A stretch of DNA of 47,714 nucleotides, taken from NCBI GenBank assembly GCA_016181145.1, contig JACOZW010000051.1:1-47714 (forward strand). The letters run 5' to 3'. The stretch is from Candidatus Yanofskyibacteriota bacterium. GTDB taxonomy: Bacteria > Patescibacteriota > Minisyncoccia > 2-02-FULL-40-12 > GWA2-44-9. Position 1 is the stretch's first letter. Each line of letters begins with the position of its first letter. Below the pieces are notes generated by a model, which saw only the letters and a program-made list of their open reading frames with translations, searched no databases and had not been told where the DNA came from. The position numbers were made by a program, and so were the translations under genes. This document shows positions 38,721-47,047 of this stretch, one piece after another.

Positions 38721-39855
38721 AGATAATGGCGATCTGCTCAGAAGTCGGTTCAAAATATAATTCCACTAGACTATACTTCTGGAGAAAATGAAAACGGCTC
38801 ACTAGTTTTATGTTTTCCTCATATACATTACCGCTAGAGTCTTTGAAAATCATTCTGACAATCTCGCCGGACTTAAAATCTTTTATTGCCGTCCACAAGC
38901 CTTTTATATCCCTGACTTCAGTCCCATTAACAGAGTGAATGCGAAGACGCGCAATGGGCTGAATCGGTAACACCACCTCTTTTAATTCAATCGCTTGTAC
39001 CCCGTACTTATCTAAAATTTCAGTTGGCCCATTTTTTACAGCGACTAGGACGTAAACCCCATCGCGACCCTGACTAACCGCCAATCCCAAAAATGCCGTT
39101 CTGACATATCCGTACTCCCTTATCTCGCGAAATGTCTGCTGAAGATCTTCATTAGAGATGGCATAGGAAAGAGATAAGGAAAGGCGGTCGTATCTAAAAT
39201 TCATACCCACATAGCAACTATTACTATCGAGTAACGGAGTCCCGCTATAGCCGGGTACTATGCCGGAAAGATGCCGGACCACTTTTAAACCAATCCAATC
39301 CTCGAAGCCGGTAATGTATCCCCTCAGCACCTGCGCTCTTAATCTGTTATTCGGGTTTCCGTAATCTGGATACGGATTTAAAATATAATCAAACCAAGAA
39401 CGGATAAGAGACATGCTAGGAGGATGAGGATATACGATAACTTTTTTATACATATCCCGCTCACCTACGCTACGCGAACATGGCCTTTGTATCTTTATAT
39501 CACACCAGCTTAACGGCTCTAATAAAGCAACATCGGTATCACTATCAAGACCCACTATTCTGGCCGGATGAGTATCTTTGCCGTCAAAAATAGTTATTTC
39601 CGCCCGTTGACGCTTAGAATATTTAACTAACTCAACTGCGTGGTTATTAGTAGCTATATATTTATTATCTATAAAAAATCCGGAGCTAGAGGTATCAAAA
39701 TATTCTCCGGTCAGTCCATCTTGGAATTTACCTATTATCTGAACAATAGTAATACCGGAGGGATACTTTATTTTCGACCTTTCGTCAAAAAGACTAAGGA
39801 CAACCAGAGCAAAAACAGACAATACAACTAACACTACTAAGCTTTTGAGCTTCAT
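38719..39855 (-). CDS. HtrA/DegP-like trypsin-fold protease with a PDZ domain
   Basis: About 378 aa from MKLKSLVVLVVLSVF; GGGAG lies just upstream of this ATG. One N-terminal TM anchor or signal. The catalytic triad is H72 in IATNNHAVELV, D108 in GLDSDTDVALLEP, and S204 in PGYSGTPLLD (GYSGTP where most HtrA have GNSGGP). A C-terminal PDZ-like region follows (GVYVLVAVKNGPTEI, LRIHSVNGTEVRDIKGLW, EIVRMIFKDSSGNV). An insert of about 40 residues precedes the Ser loop, with many Pro/Tyr/Asn (YILNPYPDYGNPNN). Probably extracytoplasmic quality control. Confidence 0.87.
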   Translation of the reverse strand: MKLKSLVVLVVLSVFALVVLSLFDERSKIKYPSGITIVQIIGKFQDGLTGEYFDTSSSGFFIDNKYIATNNHAVELVKYSKRQRAEITIFDGKDTHPARIVGLDSDTDVALLEPLSWCDIKIQRPCSRSVGERDMYKKVIVYPHPPSMSLIRSWFDYILNPYPDYGNPNNRLRAQVLRGYITGFEDWIGLKVVRHLSGIVPGYSGTPLLDSNSCYVGMNFRYDRLSLSLSYAISNEDLQQTFREIREYGYVRTAFLGLAVSQGRDGVYVLVAVKNGPTEILDKYGVQAIELKEVVLPIQPIARLRIHSVNGTEVRDIKGLWTAIKDFKSGEIVRMIFKDSSGNVYEENIKLVSRFHFLQKYSLVELYFEPTSEQIAII

Positions 39856-39940
39856 CCGCTCCCACTTTTTAAGGTACGTTAATTCCTCAAATGATATCAC
39901 GGGTTAAATTAAAAAGAGATCCGTGAAGTGGATAAGTAAT

Positions 39941-40375
39941 TTAGGCGCGCGACTTAAAATCCAAAGAAAGAGAGTTAATGCAATATCTCTGACCGCTAGC
40001 CGGAGTTCCATCTGGCATGTTTTTGGGTCCGTCCGGAAACACATGACCTAGATGAGAGCCGCATTTTTTACACAAGACTTCAGTCCTAGACATACCATGA
40101 CTGGAATCATCTTTTAATTCAATGTGTTCCCTATTAACCGGATCGGTGAAACTCGGCCAACCGGTACCAGAATCAAATTTAGTATCTGAAGAAAAAAGTT
40201 CCTGACCACAAGCTCCGCAGACATACATTCCCGCTTCTTTGTTCTTATAATACTTACCGGTAAAAGCCGCCTCCGTCCCCTTCTCCCTTAAAACTTTATA
40301 CTGCTCCGGGGTCAAGCAGGTTTTCCATTCTGATTCGGTTTTCGGTCCGCCAGCTGGCGGATTATCATTATTCAT
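39941..40375 (-). CDS. msrB: Peptide-methionine (R)-S-oxide reductase
   Basis: Repairs methionine-R-sulfoxide; 144 aa from ATG 40375 ([10 protein letters not shown]). The track start is a TTG inside the stem of F1e and is unlikely. Zinc ligands are C53/C56 (VCGACG) and C102/C105 ([10 protein letters not shown]); the catalytic Cys is C132 in [17 protein letters not shown] is also present. msrA is 0.7 kb upstream on the same strand with a small metalloprotease-like gene between, and two structured elements fill the gaps. Confidence 0.95.
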   Translation of the reverse strand: MNNDNPPAGGPKTESEWKTCLTPEQYKVLREKGTEAAFTGKYYKNKEAGMYVCGACGQELFSSDTKFDSGTGWPSFTDPVNREHIELKDDSSHGMSRTEVLCKKCGSHLGHVFPDGPKNMPDGTPASGQRYCINSLSLDFKSRA

Positions 40376-40387
40376 ATAATTAGTGCT

Positions 40388-40580
40388 ACTCAAAGACTAT
40401 ACCCAGACTCAGAGTTAATTAGCTTACCCAATTCATTTACAGATCGCATAAAACTCTGCTGAGTTTTTGCTCTCTCTCAGCCCAGTCGGCTTCCGAAACG
40501 TTCTGTAAATGAATTGGGTAAGCTCATTTTGATTTAAAAAATAACTGTGTATTTCCTCCCTAAGGTATAGTCTTTGAGCT
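40388..40580 (-). repeat. Structured repeat F1e, compact form
   Basis: Minus strand: CTCAAAGACTATACC/GGTATAGTCTTTGAG closes the core TAGGGAGGAAATACACAG...GAGTCTG. The inner arm is a perfect 22-bp stem (GCTTACCCAATTCATTTACAG) around AACGTTTCGGAAGCCGACTG and an AAAACTC-AGCA-GAGTTTT hairpin, nearly identical to F1c but lacking the TGCTTTAGC hairpin. It spans the gap between the HExxH gene and msrB and ends about 12 nt before the msrB ATG. Confidence 0.92.
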
Positions 40581-40591
40581 TTTATTCTAAC

Positions 40592-40966
40592 TTAGCCCTT
40601 ATAAACATTGCCGGCTCTTCTGTATGCTTCATCCTCGTACTTATTGTTTCTATAACCCCTTCTCATCTGTTCGATATAATATAAGACTGGCTGTATGAGT
40701 GGCATTCTTTGATATTGCTCAACATGGATTAATTCATGCTCCAGATCTTTGTCTTCTAATTTTGGGCCTAAAAGAACTACATGCCCAATCGTCATAGCTC
40801 TGGCACCTTTCATATAGCCAAACACCCACCAGAAATTTTTCACATTAATTATAAAAGCATAAGGATCTTTTGTAAATCTCATCCCCTTCACTCCCGAAAC
40901 CAAACCAACCACCAGACCAATAACTGTATATGGAAAATTTAAAATAAAGCTAAGCATAATCAACAT
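40592..40966 (-). CDS. Short membrane-associated protein with an HExxH motif
   Basis: 124 aa. An N-terminal hydrophobic segment (FILNFPYTVIGLVVGLVSGV) is followed by a domain with RAMTIGHVVLLGP and the zinc-protease-like HELIHVEQYQRMP, then QPVLYYIEQMRRGYRNNKYEDEA. The HELIH fits HExxH, and the downstream E in YEDEA could be the third ligand. Similar short domains occur in many bacteria without a defined substrate. It sits between msrA and msrB, each gap filled by a structured repeat (F3c, F1e). Confidence 0.8.
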   Translation of the reverse strand: MLIMLSFILNFPYTVIGLVVGLVSGVKGMRFTKDPYAFIINVKNFWWVFGYMKGARAMTIGHVVLLGPKLEDKDLEHELIHVEQYQRMPLIQPVLYYIEQMRRGYRNNKYEDEAYRRAGNVYKG

Positions 40967-40970
40967 TAAT

Positions 40971-41122
40971 CAGAATATCTCCGATTTTTATGAATCCTTT
41001 GAGACGAATCGCTACAAATTCAAAATATTTATGCTATTTTGCCGGGACCCGATGGGGGTGGTCAGGCTCGGCCCCGCCTTGGCGGGGTCCGCATGGCCTG
41101 ACCGGGGGAAGGGGATATTCTG
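40971..41122 (-). repeat. Structured repeat F3c
   Basis: Minus strand: outer stem CAGAATATCCCC/GGAGATATTCTG, core GGTCAGGCCATGCGG, hairpin CCCCGCC-AAG-GCGGGG, CGAGCCTGACC, signature ACCCCCATCGGGTCCC, then the block GGCAAAATAGCATAAATATT shared with F3a. It begins 2 nt after the msrA stop and ends 5 nt before the next start, so it is the entire intergenic region. Confidence 0.9.
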
Positions 41123-41123
41123 C

Positions 41124-41645
41124 TTAATGACAAACCTTTTGTCCCGTCTTCTCAAAATATTTCTGATGATATTCTTCGGCTTTGTAAAAAATACTCGCCG
41201 GGATTATCTCGGTTACTACAGGATTCATATGTTTACCGGATTTATCAAGCCCTTCTTTTGATTTTTCGGCCAGTTCTTTTTGCTCATCATCGTAATAAAA
41301 AATGGCTGACCGATATTGGCTGCCGACATCCGGTCCCTGACGGTTCATCGTTGTGGGATCATGGTTTTCCCAGAAAACTTTCAATAACTCATCATACGAT
41401 ATTATTGCGGGATCGTACCGCAAATAAACTACCTCGGCATGGCCAGTTTTTCCTGTACACACATCTTTATATGTCGGGACCGCTTGTGGTGAGCCGGTCG
41501 AACCACCAGCATAGCCTACTTCCGTTTCAACAACACCCTTAAGTTGGTCAAAATTATACTGAACACCCCAAAAGCATCCCGCCCCGAACATAGCTTCCTT
41601 TAACTTTGCTTTTGAAGTGAGGCTGTATTTATTAATATTGTTCAT
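41124..41645 (-). CDS. msrA: Peptide-methionine (S)-S-oxide reductase
   Basis: Repairs methionine-S-sulfoxide; 173 aa. The catalytic motif is [12 protein letters not shown] (C24). Other family blocks are [55 protein letters not shown], and the C-terminal [15 protein letters not shown] with a resolving Cys. A 7-nt gap separates it from the upstream methyltransferase gene, suggesting co-transcription. Confidence 0.96.
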   Translation of the reverse strand: MNNINKYSLTSKAKLKEAMFGAGCFWGVQYNFDQLKGVVETEVGYAGGSTGSPQAVPTYKDVCTGKTGHAEVVYLRYDPAIISYDELLKVFWENHDPTTMNRQGPDVGSQYRSAIFYYDDEQKELAEKSKEGLDKSGKHMNPVVTEIIPASIFYKAEEYHQKYFEKTGQKVCH

Positions 41646-41651
41646 GGCTAT

Positions 41652-42326
41652 TTATTTGCGAATCTCAAGCATGCCATCAAAATTACCCGAATTCGAGTCC
41701 CTTACAATATTAATTACCGCTTCAGAAAATTGATTATTTTTGCTCATTTCTGATAATTTTTTCATGGTTTCGTCGGCTAAATTATGGTGTTTTTCTGCCA
41801 TTTTACTATCCGCATACCGATCATGAACAATTACAGGATAAATCTTTATCAACCCGCCCCTTTTAACTACTCGGATAATTTCACTTAATATTTGGGGTAT
41901 TTCGAGGGGATCACCCGTTGTTGCCGTCATAATCGGTACAGAACAATGAGCAATGACTAAATCAAAACTTTCATTCCTAAAAGGAAGTTTGTCGGCCATA
42001 CCCTGAACATCAAAAGTTCCTCGCCACACACTTCCCCCATCAAGATTTACGACATTTGATTTACCGGCAATTTTTTCTAAAGCAATTTTGAACTCTCCGG
42101 GGCCAGACCCGACATCAAGAATCCTCTTACCCGCTAATTGTTCAATGGATAAATCGAGATCTAGTATGTATTCGAGAAAGGTAGTTGCCTCTTCTGTGTT
42201 CAAGTTATATTTCTTCATTAAGCGGGAAACCATATTTACCCTAACATCTGGATTGAGCTTCGGCTTTTCCTTATACACAAAGTCATCGTCCCCATATTTT
42301 ATAAATTGTCTTTCGGAAGTTTCCAT
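41652..42326 (-). CDS. Class I SAM-dependent methyltransferase
   Basis: 224 aa. The SAM-binding motif I is KRILDVGSGPGEFKIAL, with NVVNLDGG as the acidic post-I position and ADKLPFRNESFDLVIAHCSV (motif IV region). EIIRVVKRGGLIKIYP matches the Methyltransf_11 pattern. The substrate is unknown. The first 60 residues are charged and contain a helical region (MVSRLMKKYNLNTEEATTFL). It lies directly upstream of msrA. Confidence 0.88.
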   Translation of the reverse strand: METSERQFIKYGDDDFVYKEKPKLNPDVRVNMVSRLMKKYNLNTEEATTFLEYILDLDLSIEQLAGKRILDVGSGPGEFKIALEKIAGKSNVVNLDGGSVWRGTFDVQGMADKLPFRNESFDLVIAHCSVPIMTATTGDPLEIPQILSEIIRVVKRGGLIKIYPVIVHDRYADSKMAEKHHNLADETMKKLSEMSKNNQFSEAVINIVRDSNSGNFDGMLEIRK

Positions 42327-42381
42327 AATTTTATTATATCCAAATCAACAAAACTATTACCATTTTGCTGGCCCAATACCA

Positions 42382-42933
42382 TTATTTACTGTTATAAAGC
42401 ATATCCAGCGAACCGTCGGCATTGAGATCGGCGCAGGCGACATAAACTCCCGGCTCACTAATGGACTTATGGATATTAATGGCTAACGGCAAAGACAATT
42501 TAAGCTGAAGAATAGAGGCGTCTATCGTTGTCACCGATGTACCGCCAACTACATTAGTTAGAGGATATTTAACCGCCCCGAGATTAGCACACGAACCGCT
42601 ATGTATGTGGGCCGGCATTGAAATCCCCTGAGGCGCATTCATTACCGTCAGAATAATTCTGGTCTGAGAGCTGATACCCGACGGCGAGCCGACAGCGGTA
42701 ATCTGATATTTAGCGTTAAGGCCAGAGTTATTTTGTGCACTCAGGGGGACCATAGCAGAAGAATTATCCGATGTCCTTTGAGGACCAGTTGCTACTGGTG
42801 TCGGAGATGGCTGAGGCACTCCCGGCCTGAATCCTAACCAAATCGCCAACCCAACTGCAACAATAATAATAATGACGGTAACAATAACTATTGTTGTCAC
42901 AACAAAACCTTTCTCAGAATTTATTTTCTCCAT
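42382..42933 (-). CDS. Membrane-anchored CHRD/SodC-like protein
   Basis: 183 aa. An N-terminal TM helix (FVVTTIVIVTVIIIIVAVGLAI) is followed by a Pro/Thr/Ser stretch (PGVPQPSPTPVATGP). A beta domain contains MPAHIHSGSCANLGAVKYPL and AINIHKSISEPGVYVACADL. The HIHSGSC...G.V.Y.L...H.S...YVAC.D pattern resembles CHRD and Cu/Zn-SOD-like folds. The full Cu/Zn ligand set of SodC is not visible, so dismutase activity is not claimed. Probably extracytoplasmic. Confidence 0.78.
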   Translation of the reverse strand: MEKINSEKGFVVTTIVIVTVIIIIVAVGLAIWLGFRPGVPQPSPTPVATGPQRTSDNSSAMVPLSAQNNSGLNAKYQITAVGSPSGISSQTRIILTVMNAPQGISMPAHIHSGSCANLGAVKYPLTNVVGGTSVTTIDASILQLKLSLPLAINIHKSISEPGVYVACADLNADGSLDMLYNSK

Positions 42934-43036
42934 GCCTTATTTAGCCTTTTCCCAACAGAACAGCGAGTAGATATAGCAATCACTGTCCAATCAAGGAATA
43001 GGTAGATTAATAATTAATTCTATCACAATATTTGCA

Positions 43037-43064
43037 TTGACAAGTCCACAATTTGTAATAATCT
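43037..43064 (+). promoter_or_regulatory. Probable promoter of the GDPD gene
   Basis: TTGACA, 16 nt, TAATCT, about 38 nt before the ATG. Confidence 0.5.
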
Positions 43065-43101
43065 TCCAACTAGTCTGTACCTTAAAAACGGGGTCTGGGG
43101 T

Positions 43102-43872
43102 ATGGAAGTATGGTCCCATCGCGGAAGAACTTCACAAAAACAGTTAGGCAATAGTTATACTGGCTTCTTGTCTTTAAATAATATGGAAATAACCGGCATC
43201 GAGACCGACATCTGTCTTACTAAAGACAGGGAGGTTATTATTTATCACCCCAAGAGCGTAACGCCCGACCCTAAACTACTGACCCTAGAAGAGATCAGAT
43301 ATTCTATTTTCGACATCATGGATCTAGATTTATTCCTCCTCTACCTAAAATATAGTCAAGTATGCTGTTGCCTGGATATTAAACAAAATTCAAATCACCT
43401 CGTAGAGATGGCTGTTGAAGCAATAGTCAGACATGGACTCCAAGACAGAGTGTATCTTACAGCCTTTCAAAAAAGCATGGACTGTCCTCCTTTCAATATA
43501 GAATCCGATGGTCAACTTCTTATCTTGGCTAAAAGAATATGTCCAGAAATAAAAACACATGTTATCGTAGCCTGGCCATATGACTTATTAAAAATTGCCG
43601 ACAAGTATCAGCCAAATGCAATTTCGATTGGATGGCTTCTGGAACCGCCTGTCGTAGGCCTGATGAGTCGCACTATTTTTAAAACACTATCGTCAGTAGT
43701 AAATCTTTCCGAGCAGATAGAAAAAATAAAATTAAGAGGGATAAGAGTTCTGGCCGGCGTATTCAATAATCCGGAGGATATGCTTTATTTTGCCAGCATG
43801 GGTGTCGACGGAATTATGACCGATGAGCCTAAGATCCTAATAGACCTCATTAAAGCAAAAAAGATTCCATAA
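43102..43872 (+). CDS. Glycerophosphodiester phosphodiesterase-like protein
   Basis: 256 aa TIM-barrel GDPD domain, normally hydrolysing glycerophosphodiesters to glycerol-3-P and an alcohol. Motifs are VWSHRGRTSQKQLGNSYTGF (catalytic His-Arg), GIETDICLTKDREVIIYHPK (metal-ligand Glu/Asp and second His), CCCLDIKQNSN, and the C-terminal GVDGIMTDEPKILIDL. No signal peptide, so cytoplasmic. Cys-rich at CCCLD. Its own promoter and terminator; the gap to its divergent neighbour holds nothing else obvious. Confidence 0.9.
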   Translation: MEVWSHRGRTSQKQLGNSYTGFLSLNNMEITGIETDICLTKDREVIIYHPKSVTPDPKLLTLEEIRYSIFDIMDLDLFLLYLKYSQVCCCLDIKQNSNHLVEMAVEAIVRHGLQDRVYLTAFQKSMDCPPFNIESDGQLLILAKRICPEIKTHVIVAWPYDLLKIADKYQPNAISIGWLLEPPVVGLMSRTIFKTLSSVVNLSEQIEKIKLRGIRVLAGVFNNPEDMLYFASMGVDGIMTDEPKILIDLIKAKKIP

Positions 43873-43886
43873 CGGAATCTTTTTTA
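43858..43886. terminator. Bidirectional terminator
   Basis: AAAAAAGATTCC-ATAAC-GGAATCTTTTTT between the convergent GDPD and GH57 genes. Confidence 0.92.
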
Positions 43887-43887
43887 A

Positions 43888-45378
43888 TTAGCCCCTCTGT
43901 TCTGGCTGGCCACCGCGGATTTTTTTGTACTTTTCGGTATATTTATCGAGTATTTTTTCCACTTCTTCATTCGGAATTTCCAGTCTTAAAAGTTCGACTG
44001 CATGAATTGTGTCATAGATATCATTCTTATTTTCTATTTTATAAATAGCATCTCGCCACATAATAGCTTTTTCATATTCTTGCCTTGCCACTGCTTTTTT
44101 CTCAAGTTCACCGAACATCGCCATAAAACCTTCATAAACACCCCTCTCAACTCCGCCAGCCTCAAAAGTCCTTTCTTTGAACGGAATGCGCAAAACCCCC
44201 TGCCTTTCTTTGGCTATTTCATATATTTTACCGCTTCTTTTCCATTCAAATGCAGTAGAGACTATTTTTTCATAAAGATCCCGGGCACGTTCGACGGAAC
44301 TGGCATCAACATTAGGTATTCGCCGAACTATATCAAGGCATATATAGGCTCCCCGCTCTATCTCTTCTAGGCTCCACCAGGGCTTAGCTGAAGCCCACCA
44401 AAAATGATCGCTGGCCAGGGCGGCGTCCATCCTGGACCTGATTTCTCCAAAAAGAATGTGATTCTTATCAAGAGCATAGACAGACTTAAGGGACAGATTT
44501 ACCAAATCCCACTGCCATGTATGTATCTCATTTTCAGGATCTTTCCATGATAAGAACTGAACATTCCTATCAACATCCTCCTCACTGGAAGCCCAGGTTG
44601 ATTTTACCGGGGATACTTCCTCTATATCCTTATAAATCCCCATTAAGTCTGAAACTTGCACCAATTCAAAATCTTTTGATTCAAACATTTCAAACAGCAT
44701 GTTCTCAAGACCCGGCCTGTGATGACCAAAAGTCTCGCCGTCCATTCCGGTAACCAGATAACGGCCGCTGGCAAAATCTTCATGCATCGCTTCCTTTAAA
44801 GACTCGTAAGACCTTACTACTGCGCTCATAATTAAATTGCTGGGGCGCCTTTCCCTGAAAAAAGCCAGCATATCAGTCCCCTTTATTTTATATAATTTAT
44901 TGTAGTCGACTGATCCAGTTTTACCGGATTTAGCAATTTCATCGAGAATCATCCATTTAAATCCCATAGACTCGACTATTTTAGGCAAGCGCTCATCATA
45001 AGCCATCTCTGGCGGGAAAAAACCTATCGGTCTATATCCGTGATCAAAATAGTAATGAAGGGTTTCGTTATTCGTCTCTATCTGCCGGAAAATTTCTTCT
45101 TCCGTTAAAAAGGGTAACAAGGCATGAAATTTAGCCGAAGTTGTCAGCTCAAGACGACCTTCCTTAATAAGTTCTCGCAACATATCTATAATGTCGCCGT
45201 ATTGATATTTATCAAAAAGCTCGAGGAGTGAGCCATTTATATTCATGGTCAGGCGAACTTTCTTGTGTTTAGTGAGTCCGCGCAAAATCGGCCTGTAGCT
45301 TTGATTTACAACAGCCTCTAAAATGTCCGGCTGTTGGCCGGCCGGTTGGTATATGTGTAAAAAATTAGCCCACTTCAT
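43888..45378 (-). CDS. Glycoside hydrolase family 57 protein (alpha-amylase/glucanotransferase type)
   Basis: 496 aa. Cuts or transfers alpha-glucans. GH57 regions are LHIYQPAGQQPDI (the HxxQP region), GFFPPEMAYDERL with probable nucleophile E124, KWMILDEIA, and TGMDGETFGHHRPG with the catalytic Asp D213. The C-terminal half is helical (YEKIVSTAFEWKR, EYEKAIMWRDAIYKIE). No signal peptide. Located directly downstream of glgA with only the F4b element between the two, so the genes appear to form a glucan synthesis and turnover pair. Branching-enzyme-type activity is also possible for GH57. Confidence 0.92.
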   Translation of the reverse strand: MKWANFLHIYQPAGQQPDILEAVVNQSYRPILRGLTKHKKVRLTMNINGSLLELFDKYQYGDIIDMLRELIKEGRLELTTSAKFHALLPFLTEEEIFRQIETNNETLHYYFDHGYRPIGFFPPEMAYDERLPKIVESMGFKWMILDEIAKSGKTGSVDYNKLYKIKGTDMLAFFRERRPSNLIMSAVVRSYESLKEAMHEDFASGRYLVTGMDGETFGHHRPGLENMLFEMFESKDFELVQVSDLMGIYKDIEEVSPVKSTWASSEEDVDRNVQFLSWKDPENEIHTWQWDLVNLSLKSVYALDKNHILFGEIRSRMDAALASDHFWWASAKPWWSLEEIERGAYICLDIVRRIPNVDASSVERARDLYEKIVSTAFEWKRSGKIYEIAKERQGVLRIPFKERTFEAGGVERGVYEGFMAMFGELEKKAVARQEYEKAIMWRDAIYKIENKNDIYDTIHAVELLRLEIPNEEVEKILDKYTEKYKKIRGGQPEQRG

Positions 45379-45453
45379 CCCGTTAGAAGTAGCCCCGCCA
45401 AGGTCCTTCGGACTCGTCCGCCTAAGGCGGACGAGCGAGACTTCTAACGGGAT
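45377..45453 (-). repeat. Structured repeat F4b between glgA and GH57
   Basis: Second F4 copy. The ATCCCGTTAGAAGT/ACTTCTAACGGGAT stem is identical to F4a, but the inner hairpin is CTCGTCCGCC-TTA-GGCGGACGAG instead of CTCATTCGCC..., with both arms changed together. The 3' arm again ends in AACGGGATG, where the ATG is the GH57 start codon. It fills the gap after the glgA stop. Confidence 0.9.
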
Positions 45454-45459
45454 TAATAA

Positions 45460-46956
45460 CTATTGAGATTCTTTATGGAACCTTAGTGCCATTTCAAAAA
45501 GTTTTACGTATTCCTGGGCTGATTTTTCCCATGAGAAATCTTTGGTCATTGCCCGCTTCATGAGCTTTTCCCATTCCTTCTTTTGGCGATAGAGTTCACT
45601 GGCTCTTATAATGGCGATGGTCAGAGAGAAAGGATCGTATTTATCAAAAACAAAGCCCGTCCCCTCTTCTTTCTCGGGAGTAAAATCTTCAACTGAGTCA
45701 GCTAGGCCACCAACCTTTCTGACGATAGGAATACAGCCGTATCGCATCGCCTCCATCTGAACAAGGCCGGATGGCTCAAAACGCGAAGGAATTAAAACCG
45801 CATCGGCTCCGCCAAAAATCATCCTGGGCAGTCGAGGATCGAATGAAAAGTGAGTTCCGACTCTATCAGGATATTTGAGCTTTAACTCTTCAAAATAAGT
45901 GCGGTAGCCAGGATTTCCCTCGCCAACGATAATGAATTGGAAATTTATATTTTCCATCAAAGAGCTGAGCATCTGGGTAAGGATATCGAAGCCCTTTTGT
46001 TCGTCCATGCGACCAACCATACCTACCACGAAGACATCACCAGAAGTTGTCGGAAGACCAAACTGTTTCTGAAGGGCAGCCTGATTTTCGAATCTTTTAC
46101 TGAGACTTTTCACGGAATAATTTACGGCTAAATCTTTGTCTGTCTCAGGGTTAAGAGATTCGGTATCAATGCCGTTCAAAACTCCAAAAAGACGGCTCTT
46201 TCTCTCATTGAGAAGCTTATCCTGGCCCTCACCAAACTCTTCGGTTAATATTTCGCGTGCATAGGTCGGAGAAACAGTATTGATGACATCAGCATACATA
46301 ATACCGCGCCGCATGCCGTTCAGTTTATTTGTTCTTGGGTCAAAGAAGTCACTAATCCGAGCCTGGCCCGCATCGTAATCCATCTCAGAAATATGCTTAG
46401 GATCAAACATCCCCTGATATCTTAAGTTATGGATAGAGAAAACTATAGGGATCTTAGACAAGACCGGATCATCTTTGTAGTCGGTGTGAACAAGATTGGG
46501 TATAAATCCGGTTTGCCAGTCAGAAGCGACAATGACATCGGGCTTCCATTCAGATTTTTTTATAAACTCAAGCGCGCCTTTAGCTAAGATTATCCAGCGA
46601 ATCGTATCGTCCGAGTATCCGTAAACATTGGCCCGCTTCTCGTAATATTCCATGTTTTCCAAAAAATAGTTAACTCCGCCACCGTCCGGATTTATGTAGC
46701 GGAGAACATTTGAGGCAAGGATACCGTGAGGATCTCGATCCCCGCTCTCAACCTCGATATTATTGAGTTCCGTTTCCAGGTGATATTTTTCCGTATCAAT
46801 AGTTGCATATTTAGGCGTCAAAACCCTGGCATCATGTCCAAGTTCGCGAAGAGCCTTAGGCAATGCGTGCATTACCTCGCCCAACCCCCCGACTTTTACA
46901 AAAGGTGCGGCTTCTGAAGCTACAAAAAGTATCTTTAATTTGGGACTATTTGGCAT
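45460..46956 (-). CDS. glgA: Glycogen/starch synthase (GT5)
   Basis: 498 aa, transfers glucose from (usually ADP-)glucose to alpha-1,4-glucan. The N-terminal signature is ILFVASEAAPFVKVGGLGEV with the K-x-G-G-L motif at about 21-25. VFSIHNLRYQGMFDPKH, NTVSPTYAREI, VLNGIDTESLNPETD and GMVGRMDEQKGFDIL follow. The donor site is IPSRFEPSGLVQMEAMRYG and KVGGLADSV. Complete two-domain GT-B length. No glgB, glgC or glgP lies in the window. No SD before the ATG. Confidence 0.95.
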   Translation of the reverse strand: MPNSPKLKILFVASEAAPFVKVGGLGEVMHALPKALRELGHDARVLTPKYATIDTEKYHLETELNNIEVESGDRDPHGILASNVLRYINPDGGGVNYFLENMEYYEKRANVYGYSDDTIRWIILAKGALEFIKKSEWKPDVIVASDWQTGFIPNLVHTDYKDDPVLSKIPIVFSIHNLRYQGMFDPKHISEMDYDAGQARISDFFDPRTNKLNGMRRGIMYADVINTVSPTYAREILTEEFGEGQDKLLNERKSRLFGVLNGIDTESLNPETDKDLAVNYSVKSLSKRFENQAALQKQFGLPTTSGDVFVVGMVGRMDEQKGFDILTQMLSSLMENINFQFIIVGEGNPGYRTYFEELKLKYPDRVGTHFSFDPRLPRMIFGGADAVLIPSRFEPSGLVQMEAMRYGCIPIVRKVGGLADSVEDFTPEKEEGTGFVFDKYDPFSLTIAIIRASELYRQKKEWEKLMKRAMTKDFSWEKSAQEYVKLFEMALRFHKESQ

Positions 46957-47034
46957 ATACGAATTAGATAGATAATTGAATTCCCTATTATTATATCAGA
47001 ATTAAGACGCCAAGCACAAGACAAAATCATGTGC

Positions 47035-47040
47035 TACAAT
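47035..47040 (+). promoter_or_regulatory. -10 box of murJ, leaderless position
   Basis: TACAAT ends 7 nt before the ATG at 47048; no good -35. Confidence 0.5.
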
Positions 47041-47047
47041 ACTTCTA

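Noticed and set aside
40376-40393. TTG start of msrB in the ORF track
   Set aside because: It lies in the stem of F1e; the ATG six codons later fits the family better.
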